Below, piece by piece: positions 7,523 to 14,822 of a stretch of DNA of 64,000 nucleotides (position 1 is its first letter; every line of letters starts with the position of its first letter). The stretch lies in the NCBI GenBank assembly GCA_038237895.1, contig JBBRYE010000003.1:1-64000 (forward strand), written 5' to 3'. This stretch comes from Pseudopedobacter sp038237895 (lineage in GTDB: Bacteria > Bacteroidota > Bacteroidia > Sphingobacteriales > Sphingobacteriaceae). A program made the translations under genes and the position numbers. The notes under the pieces were generated by a model. It did not search any database, was not told the origin of the DNA, and worked only from the letters and a program-made list of their open reading frames with translations.

Positions 7523-8290
7523 ATGATACTTACAGATACTCATACGCATTTATACTACGTAATTGATGAAAAAGAACGGAATGAGCAAATGGAAAGGTGC
7601 TTTAAAAACGATATTTCACGTCTATTTTTACCAAATGTAAATAGCCAATCCATAGCGATGGTAATGGATTTAGTAGAATCATATCCACAAAATTGTTTTC
7701 CAATGTTGGGTTTGCATCCATGCGATGTGAAAGAAAATTTTGAGGAAGAATTATCCATAATAAATCAGCAAATAATAAAAAATAAAATTTATGCTGTTGG
7801 CGAGATTGGCATCGATTTATATTGGGATAAAACCTTTTTAAAGCAACAGCAACAAGCGTTTATCACACAGATTAATTGGGCTAAAAATTTAGATTTACCA
7901 ATAGTAATTCATTGTAGAGATGCTTTTGATGAAGTATTTGAAATATTAGATTCGGAAAAGGAGGATAAATTAAGAGGAATATTCCATTGTTTTACAGGAG
8001 ATTTGAACCAAGCAAATAGAGCAATAAACTTAGGTTTTTACTTAGGTATTGGTGGAGTAGTAACTTATAAAAAAGCAGGATTAGACAAAGTAGTTGAGGA
8101 AATAGGTTTAGAAAATATAGTTTTAGAGACTGATGCACCTTACTTAACTCCAACACCTTTTAGGGGCAAACCAAATGAAAGTTCTTATCTAATATATATT
8201 GCGCAAAAAATTGCTGACATAAAAAATATGTCTTTAGAAGAAGTTGCAGAAATTACAACGGCAAATTCAGTCAAAATTTTCGGGGTTTAA
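7523..8290 (+). CDS. TatD-family metal-dependent hydrolase (DNase)
   Basis: 255 residues, usual TatD length. Metal ligands are visible: DTHTHLY at the N-terminus, AVGEIGIDLYWD (Glu), VIHCRDAFDE, FHCFTGD and LETDAPYLTP near the C-terminus. TatD proteins are 3'-5' exonucleases acting in DNA repair and RNA quality control. It lies just before the asparaginase gene with a 48-base gap and no terminator, so the two may be cotranscribed. Paralogues YcfH and YjjV have the same motifs, so I give no symbol. Confidence 0.92.
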   Translation: MILTDTHTHLYYVIDEKERNEQMERCFKNDISRLFLPNVNSQSIAMVMDLVESYPQNCFPMLGLHPCDVKENFEEELSIINQQIIKNKIYAVGEIGIDLYWDKTFLKQQQQAFITQINWAKNLDLPIVIHCRDAFDEVFEILDSEKEDKLRGIFHCFTGDLNQANRAINLGFYLGIGGVVTYKKAGLDKVVEEIGLENIVLETDAPYLTPTPFRGKPNESSYLIYIAQKIADIKNMSLEEVAEITTANSVKIFGV

Positions 8291-8338
8291 ATTATAAAAT
8301 TGTTTATTTGTAGTGAATCTTAAAAATCCTTTAAAAGC

Positions 8339-9358
8339 ATGACAAAAATATTTGTGATTTATACCGGTGGAACCATAGGAATGATCACAGATCCTGAAAC
8401 CAATGCATTAGCACCCTTTACTTTTGAACAGATAATTGAAAATGTGCCAGAATTGAGGCGCATGGATTACGAACTAACTGTACATTCTTTTGATCCTATT
8501 ATAGATTCCTCAGACATGACGCCCGAAATTTGGGCGTTTTTAGCTAAGTTAATTTATGATAACTATGAAGATCATGATGGTTTCTTAATACTTCATGGAT
8601 CTGATACTATGGCTTTCACAGCTTCTGCTTTGAGCTTTATGTTAGAAGGTTTGGCAAAACCAGTAATTTTTACAGGTTCGCAACTACCAATTTCTGAAGT
8701 GCGTACAGATGCAAAAGAAAATTTTATAACTGCTTTAGAAATAGCATCAGCAAAATTAGATGGTAAAGCAAGAGTACCAGAGGTTTGTATCTATTTTGAG
8801 AATAAACTTTTTAGAGCAAATAGAACCTTTAAATATAATTCTGCAAAATTTGAAGCTTTTAGATCTCCAAATTATCCGGTTTTAGTAGAGGCTGGCGTTC
8901 ACATCAAATACAATGATAGTGTGATCGGAAAATTAGAAAAATCGATTTTTAAAGTTCATACTAACGTGAGCAATAATATTGGTGTCTTAAAGCTTTATCC
9001 CGGTATTAGCCCTCAAATTGTAGATGCTGTTTTAGATTCTGATGCAGAAGCCATCATTATGGAAAGTTTCGGTACTGGCAATACAACTACCGCAAAATGG
9101 TTTTTGGATAAGCTTGAAAAAGCAATCGAAAACGGAAAAATTATCTTAGATATTTCTCAATGTAAAGTTGGATCAGTAGAAATGGGAAGATACGCCACCA
9201 GTAGCGAACTCAAAAAAATGGGTGTTATTAATGGTTACGATATGACTTTTGAAGCCGCGGTAACCAAACTTATGTATTTGTTAGGTAGAAACTATTCAAA
9301 AGAAAGATTGTTAAGAAGGTTAGGAACTTCAATAAGAGGTGAACTGACTAAAAACTGA
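8339..9358 (+). CDS. ansA: L-asparaginase, type I
   Basis: 339 residues, no signal peptide, so cytoplasmic. Hydrolyses L-asparagine to aspartate and ammonia. Catalytic threonines lie in YTGGTIGMI and in HGSDTMAFTASAL; GSQLPISEVRTDAKEN is the second family signature. The C-terminal domain has the MESFGTGNTT motif. Type I rather than type II is chosen from the missing signal peptide and the close match to AnsA-like motif wording. Confidence 0.92.
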   Translation: MTKIFVIYTGGTIGMITDPETNALAPFTFEQIIENVPELRRMDYELTVHSFDPIIDSSDMTPEIWAFLAKLIYDNYEDHDGFLILHGSDTMAFTASALSFMLEGLAKPVIFTGSQLPISEVRTDAKENFITALEIASAKLDGKARVPEVCIYFENKLFRANRTFKYNSAKFEAFRSPNYPVLVEAGVHIKYNDSVIGKLEKSIFKVHTNVSNNIGVLKLYPGISPQIVDAVLDSDAEAIIMESFGTGNTTTAKWFLDKLEKAIENGKIILDISQCKVGSVEMGRYATSSELKKMGVINGYDMTFEAAVTKLMYLLGRNYSKERLLRRLGTSIRGELTKN

Positions 9359-9397
9359 CGAATATCATTAAAATTACCTTTTTTGAAGGCATCATGA

Positions 9398-9430
9398 TTT
9401 TTGATAATCGTTTGTAAAATTGTAAATTTG
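9398..9430 (+). promoter_or_regulatory. Promoter of the alpha-oxoamine synthase gene
   Basis: TTTTTG (9398-9403), 19-base spacer, TAAATTTG (9423-9430): a full Bacteroidota-type promoter. Start of transcription would be near 9435, 40 bases before the TTG start codon. Confidence 0.7.
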
Positions 9431-9473
9431 CGAAGTTTTTTATTTAAAACTAACACACTTAAAAAATTATATT

Positions 9474-10715
9474 TTGGATATTTTTGAGAAGATAGCGAAG
9501 AACATGGGCCCATTGGGTCAGCACCAAAAATGGTCTCATGGATATTTTTCTTTTCCTAAATTGGAAGGAGAAATTGCACCTCACATGAATTTTAGAGGTA
9601 AAGAACATTTGGTCTGGAGCTTAAATAATTACTTAGGTTTGGCAAACCATCCTGAAGTTAGAGAAGCTGATGCACAAGCAGCCAGAGATTATGGAATGGC
9701 TTACCCAATGGGTGCCAGGATGATGTCTGGAAATTCTAATCACCATGAAGCTTTAGAAAAATCATTGGCAGAATTTACAGGTTTTGAAGATGCTTTTCTT
9801 CTTAATTACGGTTATCAAGGAATTTTATCAGCAATTGATGCTTTGGTAGATAGAAACGATGTTATCGTTTACGATGCAGAATCTCATGCTTGTATCATTG
9901 ATGGCGTTCGTTTGCATATGGGTAAGCGTTTTGTTTACCTACATAACGATATGGACAGCCTTAAAAAGCAATTGGAAAGGGCTACCAAACTAACAGAACA
10001 ATCTGGCGGGGGTATTTTGGTAATTACCGAAGGTGTTTTCGGAATGTCTGGCGCACAAGGTAAACTAAAAGAAATTATAGATTTCAAAAAAGATTTCAAA
10101 TTTCGCTTGTTAATTGATGATGCACATGGTTTTGGTACTATGGGAAAAACTGGTGCTGGCACACATGAAGAACAAGATTGCTTAGCTGGTGTAGATGTTT
10201 ACTTTGGTACTTTTGCGAAATCAATGGCAGGTATTGGCGCTTTCATCGCATCTACAGAAGAGATTACCAATTATCTAAGATATAATATGCGTTCTCAAAC
10301 CTTTGCAAAATCTTTACCAATGCCTATGGTTATCGGATTAAAGAAGCGTTTAGAACTATTGCAAAGTAAGCCAGAACTTAAAGCTAAACTTTGGGAAATT
10401 GCTACAACTTTACAAAATGGTCTTAAAGAAAAAGGTTTTAATATTGGCAATACCAATTCTGTAGTTACACCAGTCTTTTTTAAAGGAGAATTAAGTGAAG
10501 CTACTGCAATTACAATGGATTTAAGAGAAAACTTTGGCATTTTCTGTTCAATAGTTATATATCCTGTAATACCAAAAGGATTAATTATGTTAAGATTAAT
10601 TCCAACAGCAATGCATACTTTAGAAGATGTAGAAAGAACGCTAACTGCTTTTAGTGAAGTAAGAGATAAACTAGAAAAAGGTTATTATAAAGATAAAAAA
10701 CCTGAGATGGTTTAA
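9474..10715 (+). CDS. Alpha-oxoamine synthase family PLP enzyme (serine palmitoyltransferase-like)
   Basis: 413 residues from a TTG start at 9474 (MDIFEKIAKNMGPLG); an ATG ten codons later is the alternative, but the conserved-looking leader and the promoter favour TTG. Fold-type I PLP enzyme: LNYGYQGILSAIDALV, YDAESHACIIDG, IDDAHGFGTMGKTGAGT and the PLP lysine in FGTFAKSMAGIGAF. The family condenses an acyl-CoA or acyl-ACP with an amino acid (serine, glycine, threonine or cysteate). Sequence differs from the classic Sphingobacterium SPT that I can recall, so it may be a second, paralogous condensing enzyme for sphingoid, sulfonolipid or related lipids. Substrate not decidable here. Confidence 0.8.
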   Translation: MDIFEKIAKNMGPLGQHQKWSHGYFSFPKLEGEIAPHMNFRGKEHLVWSLNNYLGLANHPEVREADAQAARDYGMAYPMGARMMSGNSNHHEALEKSLAEFTGFEDAFLLNYGYQGILSAIDALVDRNDVIVYDAESHACIIDGVRLHMGKRFVYLHNDMDSLKKQLERATKLTEQSGGGILVITEGVFGMSGAQGKLKEIIDFKKDFKFRLLIDDAHGFGTMGKTGAGTHEEQDCLAGVDVYFGTFAKSMAGIGAFIASTEEITNYLRYNMRSQTFAKSLPMPMVIGLKKRLELLQSKPELKAKLWEIATTLQNGLKEKGFNIGNTNSVVTPVFFKGELSEATAITMDLRENFGIFCSIVIYPVIPKGLIMLRLIPTAMHTLEDVERTLTAFSEVRDKLEKGYYKDKKPEMV

Positions 10716-10734
10716 GTCTCTTTATATTTTTGAG

Positions 10735-10768
10735 AAGCGCCTCTAACTTATGTTAGAGGCGCTTTTTA
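10735..10768 (+). terminator. Terminator of the alpha-oxoamine synthase gene
   Basis: Perfect 13-bp stem AAGCGCCTCTAAC / GTTAGAGGCGCTT with a TTAT loop, then TTTATTT. Lies 20 bases after the stop. Confidence 0.92.
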
Positions 10769-10800
10769 TTTATAATCATTTTTTTAATAGCTATAGAAAA

Positions 10801-11529
10801 TTACTGTTGAATAAAAAAGCCAAGAGCGACAAAAACAACCCCAACTATCGAAATTATAAAAGCAGACCTTCCAAAGATAAATCCTAAAACTAATCCTGCA
10901 ATCCCTAAGACCAAACCAACCCATAATAAGCTTTGCCCTCTTTTTACATTTTGATTTGATTTGGATTCTATTTCTGGATTTTTAGATTTAATATCATTAA
11001 AAGCTAAAGAACGCATTTCTGCTGCCGTTTTACCAATCGGTTTTAAATTCCCATTAACAGATTTTAAAGCTTCTTTAGGTTTTATTAAAGGCTTTACCGG
11101 TAATTTTAAAGCTCCATTTAATTTTATTGCAGAAGCTGATTTTGAAACCATCGCTTTACTTGACAATTGCAATTTGGCAGTTTTAATTGAAGAAGTTATT
11201 GAAGGATTATTAACGGCTAAATATTTACTTTTTTTAACTGCTGATTCGGTTTTTTTTTTTTGATTAGAAGTATTATTAGTCAGTGAAGAACCCTTAACTT
11301 GGTCGGCAAAAAAACCTGTTGGTTCATTATAATAAACAGTATTATCTTTTTCCTTTAAATCGATAGTGATATCAACTTGATTTACTTTTTCGCTTTGTGG
11401 AACATATTTTTTAGCTTTTTGAATTTTCTCTGGATTGATGTTAATCCATTCGTAATTATTACGACAAGAGGTAAGCACCATTGCTAATGCCATGATTCCT
11501 AAAAAATATCGTCTTGTTTTGTACATCAT
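10801..11529 (-). CDS. Lipoprotein with C-terminal membrane segments, function unknown
   Basis: 242 residues. Lipobox VLTSC (cysteine near 22) after a basic leader. The middle (about 75-195) is low-complexity, rich in Ser, Lys, Ala and Leu. The C-terminus has two hydrophobic helices (about 199-218 and 222-240). A lipid anchor at one end plus two membrane helices at the other is uncommon; the protein may tie two membranes or the helices may insert back into the same one. No family recognised. It converges on the condensing-enzyme gene and sits downstream of purD on the same strand with an 88-base gap. Confidence 0.65.
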   Translation of the reverse strand: MMYKTRRYFLGIMALAMVLTSCRNNYEWININPEKIQKAKKYVPQSEKVNQVDITIDLKEKDNTVYYNEPTGFFADQVKGSSLTNNTSNQKKKTESAVKKSKYLAVNNPSITSSIKTAKLQLSSKAMVSKSASAIKLNGALKLPVKPLIKPKEALKSVNGNLKPIGKTAAEMRSLAFNDIKSKNPEIESKSNQNVKRGQSLLWVGLVLGIAGLVLGFIFGRSAFIISIVGVVFVALGFFIQQ

Positions 11530-11617
11530 TAAATTTAAATTTAATACGCATTATAAAGATAAAAGTTTATTTCTAATTTTTGATTTAACGAGGTTATGGT
11601 TTTTTTTGCCCAAAATT

Positions 11618-12892
11618 CTACAATAAATCAAATCCTATATCTTTTCTAAAAGTTGCGCCATCGTAATAAACCCTTCCAGCATCTGCTGTGGCTTGTTGTA
11701 AAGCCTCAAAAAGGTTGTTTTGCAATGTTGTAACCGCTAAAACCCTGCCACCATTAGTTTTTACCAAACCATCTTCCAAATCTGTACCAGCATGGAAAAC
11801 AATACTTTCTTTTATGTTCTCTAAGCCTGTAATCGTTTTTCCATTGATATATTCACCAGGATAACCGGCAGAAACCAACATCACACTTGCAGCTGTTTTA
11901 TCAGAAATTTTTAACTGATAATCTTTTATTTTAACATCGGCTACGGCTTTTAAAAGTTCTACAAAATCGCTTTCAATTCTTGGCAGCACACTTTCCGTTT
12001 CCGGATCGCCCATACGGCAGTTATATTCTATCACTTTTGGTTCACCCTTATCGTTCATTAAACCAATAAAAATAAAACCTTTATAATTTATTCCTTCCGC
12101 TTTTAAACCATTAACCGTTGGGATAACAATCGTTTCTTCTACCTTTTTTATAAAAGCAGCATCCGCAAACGGAACCGGAGAAACCGAACCCATTCCGCCT
12201 GTATTTAAACCAGTATCTGATTCGCCAATTCTTTTATAATCTTTTGCTGAAGGTAAAATCACATAATCTTTGCCATCGGTAACTACAAAAACAGAAAGCT
12301 CAATTCCTGTTAAAAACTCTTCTATCACTACCTTTTCACTTGCCGTACCAAACTTTGCTTCTGCCAACATTAAAGTTAACTCTTTTTGTGCTTCTTGCAG
12401 ATTGGTACAAATTAAAACTCCTTTCCCTGCCGCTAAACCATCAGCTTTTAAAACCACTGGCATATGATGGTGTTTAAGATAATTTAATCCTTCTCTTAAA
12501 GTTTCTATGGTAAAAGTGTGTGAATGTGCCGTTGGAATATTATATTTTTCCATAAAGATTTTAGAAAAATCTTTGCTCCCTTCTAATTGTGCCCCATCTT
12601 TTTTAGGTCCTATAACTGCAATGTTTTTTAATTCTTCATCTGCTAAAAAGAAATCATGAATTCCTTTTACCAAAGGTTCTTCTGGGCCAACTAAAACTAA
12701 ATCGACTTTATTTTTTATAGCAAAATCTTTTATTCCTTCAAAATCTGTAGTTTTTAGTGCTATGTTTTTTCCGTAAGCACCAGTACCAGCATTGCCAGGA
12801 GCGATAAATAGGTTGCTACATAAATTGCTTTGGGAGATTTTCCAGGCGAATGCACTTTCTCTGCCGCCAGAACCTAAGATTAAAATATTCAT
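11618..12892 (-). CDS. purD: Phosphoribosylamine-glycine ligase (GAR synthetase)
   Basis: 424 residues. Joins glycine to phosphoribosylamine with ATP, step two of purine synthesis. Starts MNILILGSGGRESAFAWK, the family's N-terminal signature. ATP-grasp parts are clear: VLKADGLAAGKGVLI, VIEEFLTGIELSVFV, DYKRIGESDTGLNTGGMGS and EYNCRMGDPETE (metal ligands). Standard length. A -7 box ends only 4 bases before the ATG, which hints at a leaderless transcript. Confidence 0.97.
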   Translation of the reverse strand: MNILILGSGGRESAFAWKISQSNLCSNLFIAPGNAGTGAYGKNIALKTTDFEGIKDFAIKNKVDLVLVGPEEPLVKGIHDFFLADEELKNIAVIGPKKDGAQLEGSKDFSKIFMEKYNIPTAHSHTFTIETLREGLNYLKHHHMPVVLKADGLAAGKGVLICTNLQEAQKELTLMLAEAKFGTASEKVVIEEFLTGIELSVFVVTDGKDYVILPSAKDYKRIGESDTGLNTGGMGSVSPVPFADAAFIKKVEETIVIPTVNGLKAEGINYKGFIFIGLMNDKGEPKVIEYNCRMGDPETESVLPRIESDFVELLKAVADVKIKDYQLKISDKTAASVMLVSAGYPGEYINGKTITGLENIKESIVFHAGTDLEDGLVKTNGGRVLAVTTLQNNLFEALQQATADAGRVYYDGATFRKDIGFDLL

Positions 12893-12896
12893 GCCT

Positions 12897-12904
12897 CAAA
12901 AATA
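12897..12904 (-). promoter_or_regulatory. -7 box directly before purD
   Basis: Minus strand TATTTTTG, exact TAnnTTTG, followed by four bases and the purD ATG. No clear -33 element. If used, transcription would start at or next to the start codon. Confidence 0.4.
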
Positions 12905-13015
12905 ACACATCTGTTTTATTACAGAGGTTTTAATTTAAAATAAGGTAGTTAGATATGTAAACCGAAATGAAAAATCTAATTTGCATACTTTGTCATTTAA
13001 AAAGAAGAAATTTTA

Positions 13016-13152
13016 TGAGATGTCTCCCGTCGTCGACATGACGAATCTCATAAATAAAAATCAATTTCGTCATGTTGAACAAAGTGAAACATCCCACTAA
13101 CAAAGTTTATAGACTTTTTTGATGTGATGTCTCCTTAGGTCGACATGACGGA
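13016..13152. repeat. Repeat family A, block left of the GIY-YIG gene
   Basis: Contains three family-A units: GAGATGTCTCCCGTCGTCGA plus CATGACG (from 13018), an inverted unit CGTCATGTTGAACAAAGTGA with AACATC (from 13068), and a second direct unit GATGTGATGTCTCCTTAGGT plus CGACATGACGG (from 13121). The same order recurs at 13563-13713 on the other side of the nuclease gene. The first two units could form a stem-loop. Non-coding; 12893-13015 shows nothing else. Confidence 0.85.
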
Positions 13153-13166
13153 CTGAAAGTTTTAGA

Positions 13167-13466
13167 TTACCAACTATTAATTTCTTCAGATAAATCTTCC
13201 CATTTAGAATTTTTAATTTCTATTAATTGATTTTTTTTAGCTCTTTTCCAACTTTTTAACTCCTTTTCTCTTAAAATTGCTTCTTCTATGCTAAAGAATC
13301 CTTCGTAATAAACGCATAAATTTAATTTATATCTTGATGTAAAACTTTTAAGATCAACCTGATTTTGATGTTCCCAAATACGAGACATTAAATTTGAAGT
13401 AACACCAATATATAAAGTAGTTCGGTATTTATTTGTCATGATATAAACACATCCACCTCTTTCCAT
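13167..13466 (-). CDS. GIY-YIG nuclease family protein
   Basis: 99 residues, a single GIY-YIG domain with no DNA-binding extension. The motif pair is VYIMTNKYRTTLYIGVTS (here Y-I and Y-I-G), followed by the conserved arginine in LMSRIWEHQ and the catalytic glutamate region EEAILREKELKSWKR. Such UvrC-N-like stand-alone proteins are frequent and multi-copy in Bacteroidota; their role is not established. The gene lies between two copies of the same repeat block (13016-13152 and 13563-13713) in the same order, which makes it a candidate partner or passenger of those repeats. No own terminator is seen. Confidence 0.88.
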   Translation of the reverse strand: MERGGCVYIMTNKYRTTLYIGVTSNLMSRIWEHQNQVDLKSFTSRYKLNLCVYYEGFFSIEEAILREKELKSWKRAKKNQLIEIKNSKWEDLSEEINSW

Positions 13467-13562
13467 GTTTTAAATTTTACTTTTATTATGAAGCTTTTCT
13501 TAATATTGTCTAAAATGAAACATCTTGTTTGTAAAGTTTACCATTTTATACCGACACCTATT

Positions 13563-13713
13563 TGTGAGATGTCTCCCGTCTTCGACATGATGTAATCTCA
13601 CATTTAAAACGTTCGTCATGTTGAACGATAGTGAAACATCTCACAAATAGAGTTTACCATTTAATATGCAGACCTTTTTGATGTGATGTCTCCTTACGTC
13701 GACATGACGGGAT
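13563..13713. repeat. Repeat family A, block right of the GIY-YIG gene
   Basis: Same order as the left block: GTGAGATGTCTCCCGTCTTC with GACATGATG (from 13564), inverted CGTCATGTTGAACGATAGTG with AAACATCTCAC (from 13614), then GATGTGATGTCTCCTTACGT plus CGACATGACGGG (from 13680). AGACnTTTTTTGATGTGATG-like text before the last unit is also shared with the left block, so the whole block is a direct duplicate of about 140 bp. The first two units also pair as a long imperfect hairpin. Confidence 0.85.
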
Positions 13714-13714
13714 T

Positions 13715-14611
13715 TCATACATAAAAATCAATTTCTACGTTTTCTTTTTTAACATTTAAACCCACTTGCCTGCCAAAAATCAATGCTCTATTATCAGGTA
13801 AATGTCCTGCGGGGAAATGATAACAAACTGGATAATCATATTTAGAAACTATTTCTTGAATAATTTCATAAGCAGAAAAACCAAATGGAATATCATTTAA
13901 TTTAATATCGCTGAAACCACCAACAATTAAACCAGCTAAATTTTTCATTTTTCCAGCTCTGTCTAAAGTGCGCATCATCCTATCGATAGCGTATTCATAT
14001 TCGCCAACTTCTTCTATAAAAAGAATTTTTCCATCGTATGAAATGTCGCTTTTTGAATTGATGCAAGCCACTAACAATGTTAAATTTCCGCCTGTTAATT
14101 CTGCTTGGCTTTCGCCGATTTTGTTTCTATCATCAGTCTCAATTTCATATTCTAAATTCTCGCCAAACAATACCTTTCTTAAGCTTTCTAATCCTTCTTT
14201 GCTGCTCTCGCTGATATTTACCGGCATTTGCGCATGTAAACTCTGTAAACCCATGCTTTGTAATTGCAAATGGAACACAGTAATATCACTAAAGCCAATA
14301 ATCCATTTTGGATTGTTCAACAATGGCGACCAATCAATTTCATCCACAATCCTGATACAACCGTAACCACCTCGGGCAGCAATAATTGCTTTAATGCTAT
14401 CATCATTAATGAATTTTTGCATATCGGCAGCCCTTAATTCGTCAGTACCCGCAAATTGATGAAAAACTGAATTTACACTCTCACCCAAAACCACCTCTAA
14501 TCCCCAGGTTTCTAATAGTTTTATAGCAGCTGTCATTGGTGCTTTTAAACTTTTAGCAGGGCAAGTAATGGCAATTTTATCTCCTTTTTTTAATTGTGGA
14601 GGTTGTATCAT
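13715..14611 (-). CDS. ldcA: Murein tetrapeptide carboxypeptidase (LD-carboxypeptidase, S66)
   Basis: 298 residues, no signal peptide. S66 peptidases cut the D-Ala off murein tetrapeptides during recycling. Marks: IAARGGYGCIR, the nucleophile serine in IIGFSDITVFH, LTGGNLTLLV, the Glu of ILFIEEVGEYEYAIDRMMR and the His near the end in CYHFPAGHLPDN. Its stop lies right beside the repeat block; the last residues (EIDFYV) are encoded next to repeat sequence. Upstream is repeat B1, so no operon partner is visible. Confidence 0.93.
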   Translation of the reverse strand: MIQPPQLKKGDKIAITCPAKSLKAPMTAAIKLLETWGLEVVLGESVNSVFHQFAGTDELRAADMQKFINDDSIKAIIAARGGYGCIRIVDEIDWSPLLNNPKWIIGFSDITVFHLQLQSMGLQSLHAQMPVNISESSKEGLESLRKVLFGENLEYEIETDDRNKIGESQAELTGGNLTLLVACINSKSDISYDGKILFIEEVGEYEYAIDRMMRTLDRAGKMKNLAGLIVGGFSDIKLNDIPFGFSAYEIIQEIVSKYDYPVCYHFPAGHLPDNRALIFGRQVGLNVKKENVEIDFYV

Positions 14612-14638
14612 ATTTTATTTTTTATAAGATTTTATAAG

Positions 14639-14735
14639 GCGTTAACGATAGCAGCGGCATCCTTTTTATTTGTCATCCTGAGCGGAGTCGAAGGATAGCA
14701 AATAAAAAGATACAGCGGATAGCGTGTTAAAACGC
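14639..14735. repeat. Repeat family B, copy 1
   Basis: Imperfect inverted repeat of about 97 bp. Left arm GCGTTAACGATAGCAGCGGC then ATCCTTTTTATTTG; right arm CAAATAAAAAGATACAGCGG then ATAGCG. The apex holds TCATCCTGAGCGGAGTCGAA GGAT, a word I know from many Bacteroidota intergenic regions. Sits between ldcA and metG, which diverge, so it lies in both upstream regions. Confidence 0.75.
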
Positions 14736-14784
14736 ACAAATTATTTATCTTTTTCTTTAATAATTTTATTTAATCAATATCAAT

Positions 14785-14792
14785 TATCTTTG
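14785..14792 (+). promoter_or_regulatory. -7 promoter box of metG
   Basis: TATCTTTG, exact TAnnTTTG, 30 bases before the TTG start at 14823. It lies inside the longer open frame that begins at 14724, so translation cannot begin there if this promoter is used. Confidence 0.55.
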
Positions 14793-14822
14793 CAAATTAA
14801 TAAAACAAACACAATTTCTGTT

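Noticed and set aside
13016..13713. CRISPR-like array around the GIY-YIG gene
   Set aside because: Units are few, unevenly spaced, partly inverted and not separated by equal spacers; no cas genes are near.
14724..14822. Longer N-terminus of metG from the ATG at 14724
   Set aside because: The added 33 residues are not like any MetG start and run through a perfect -7 box; TTG at 14823 gives the normal length.
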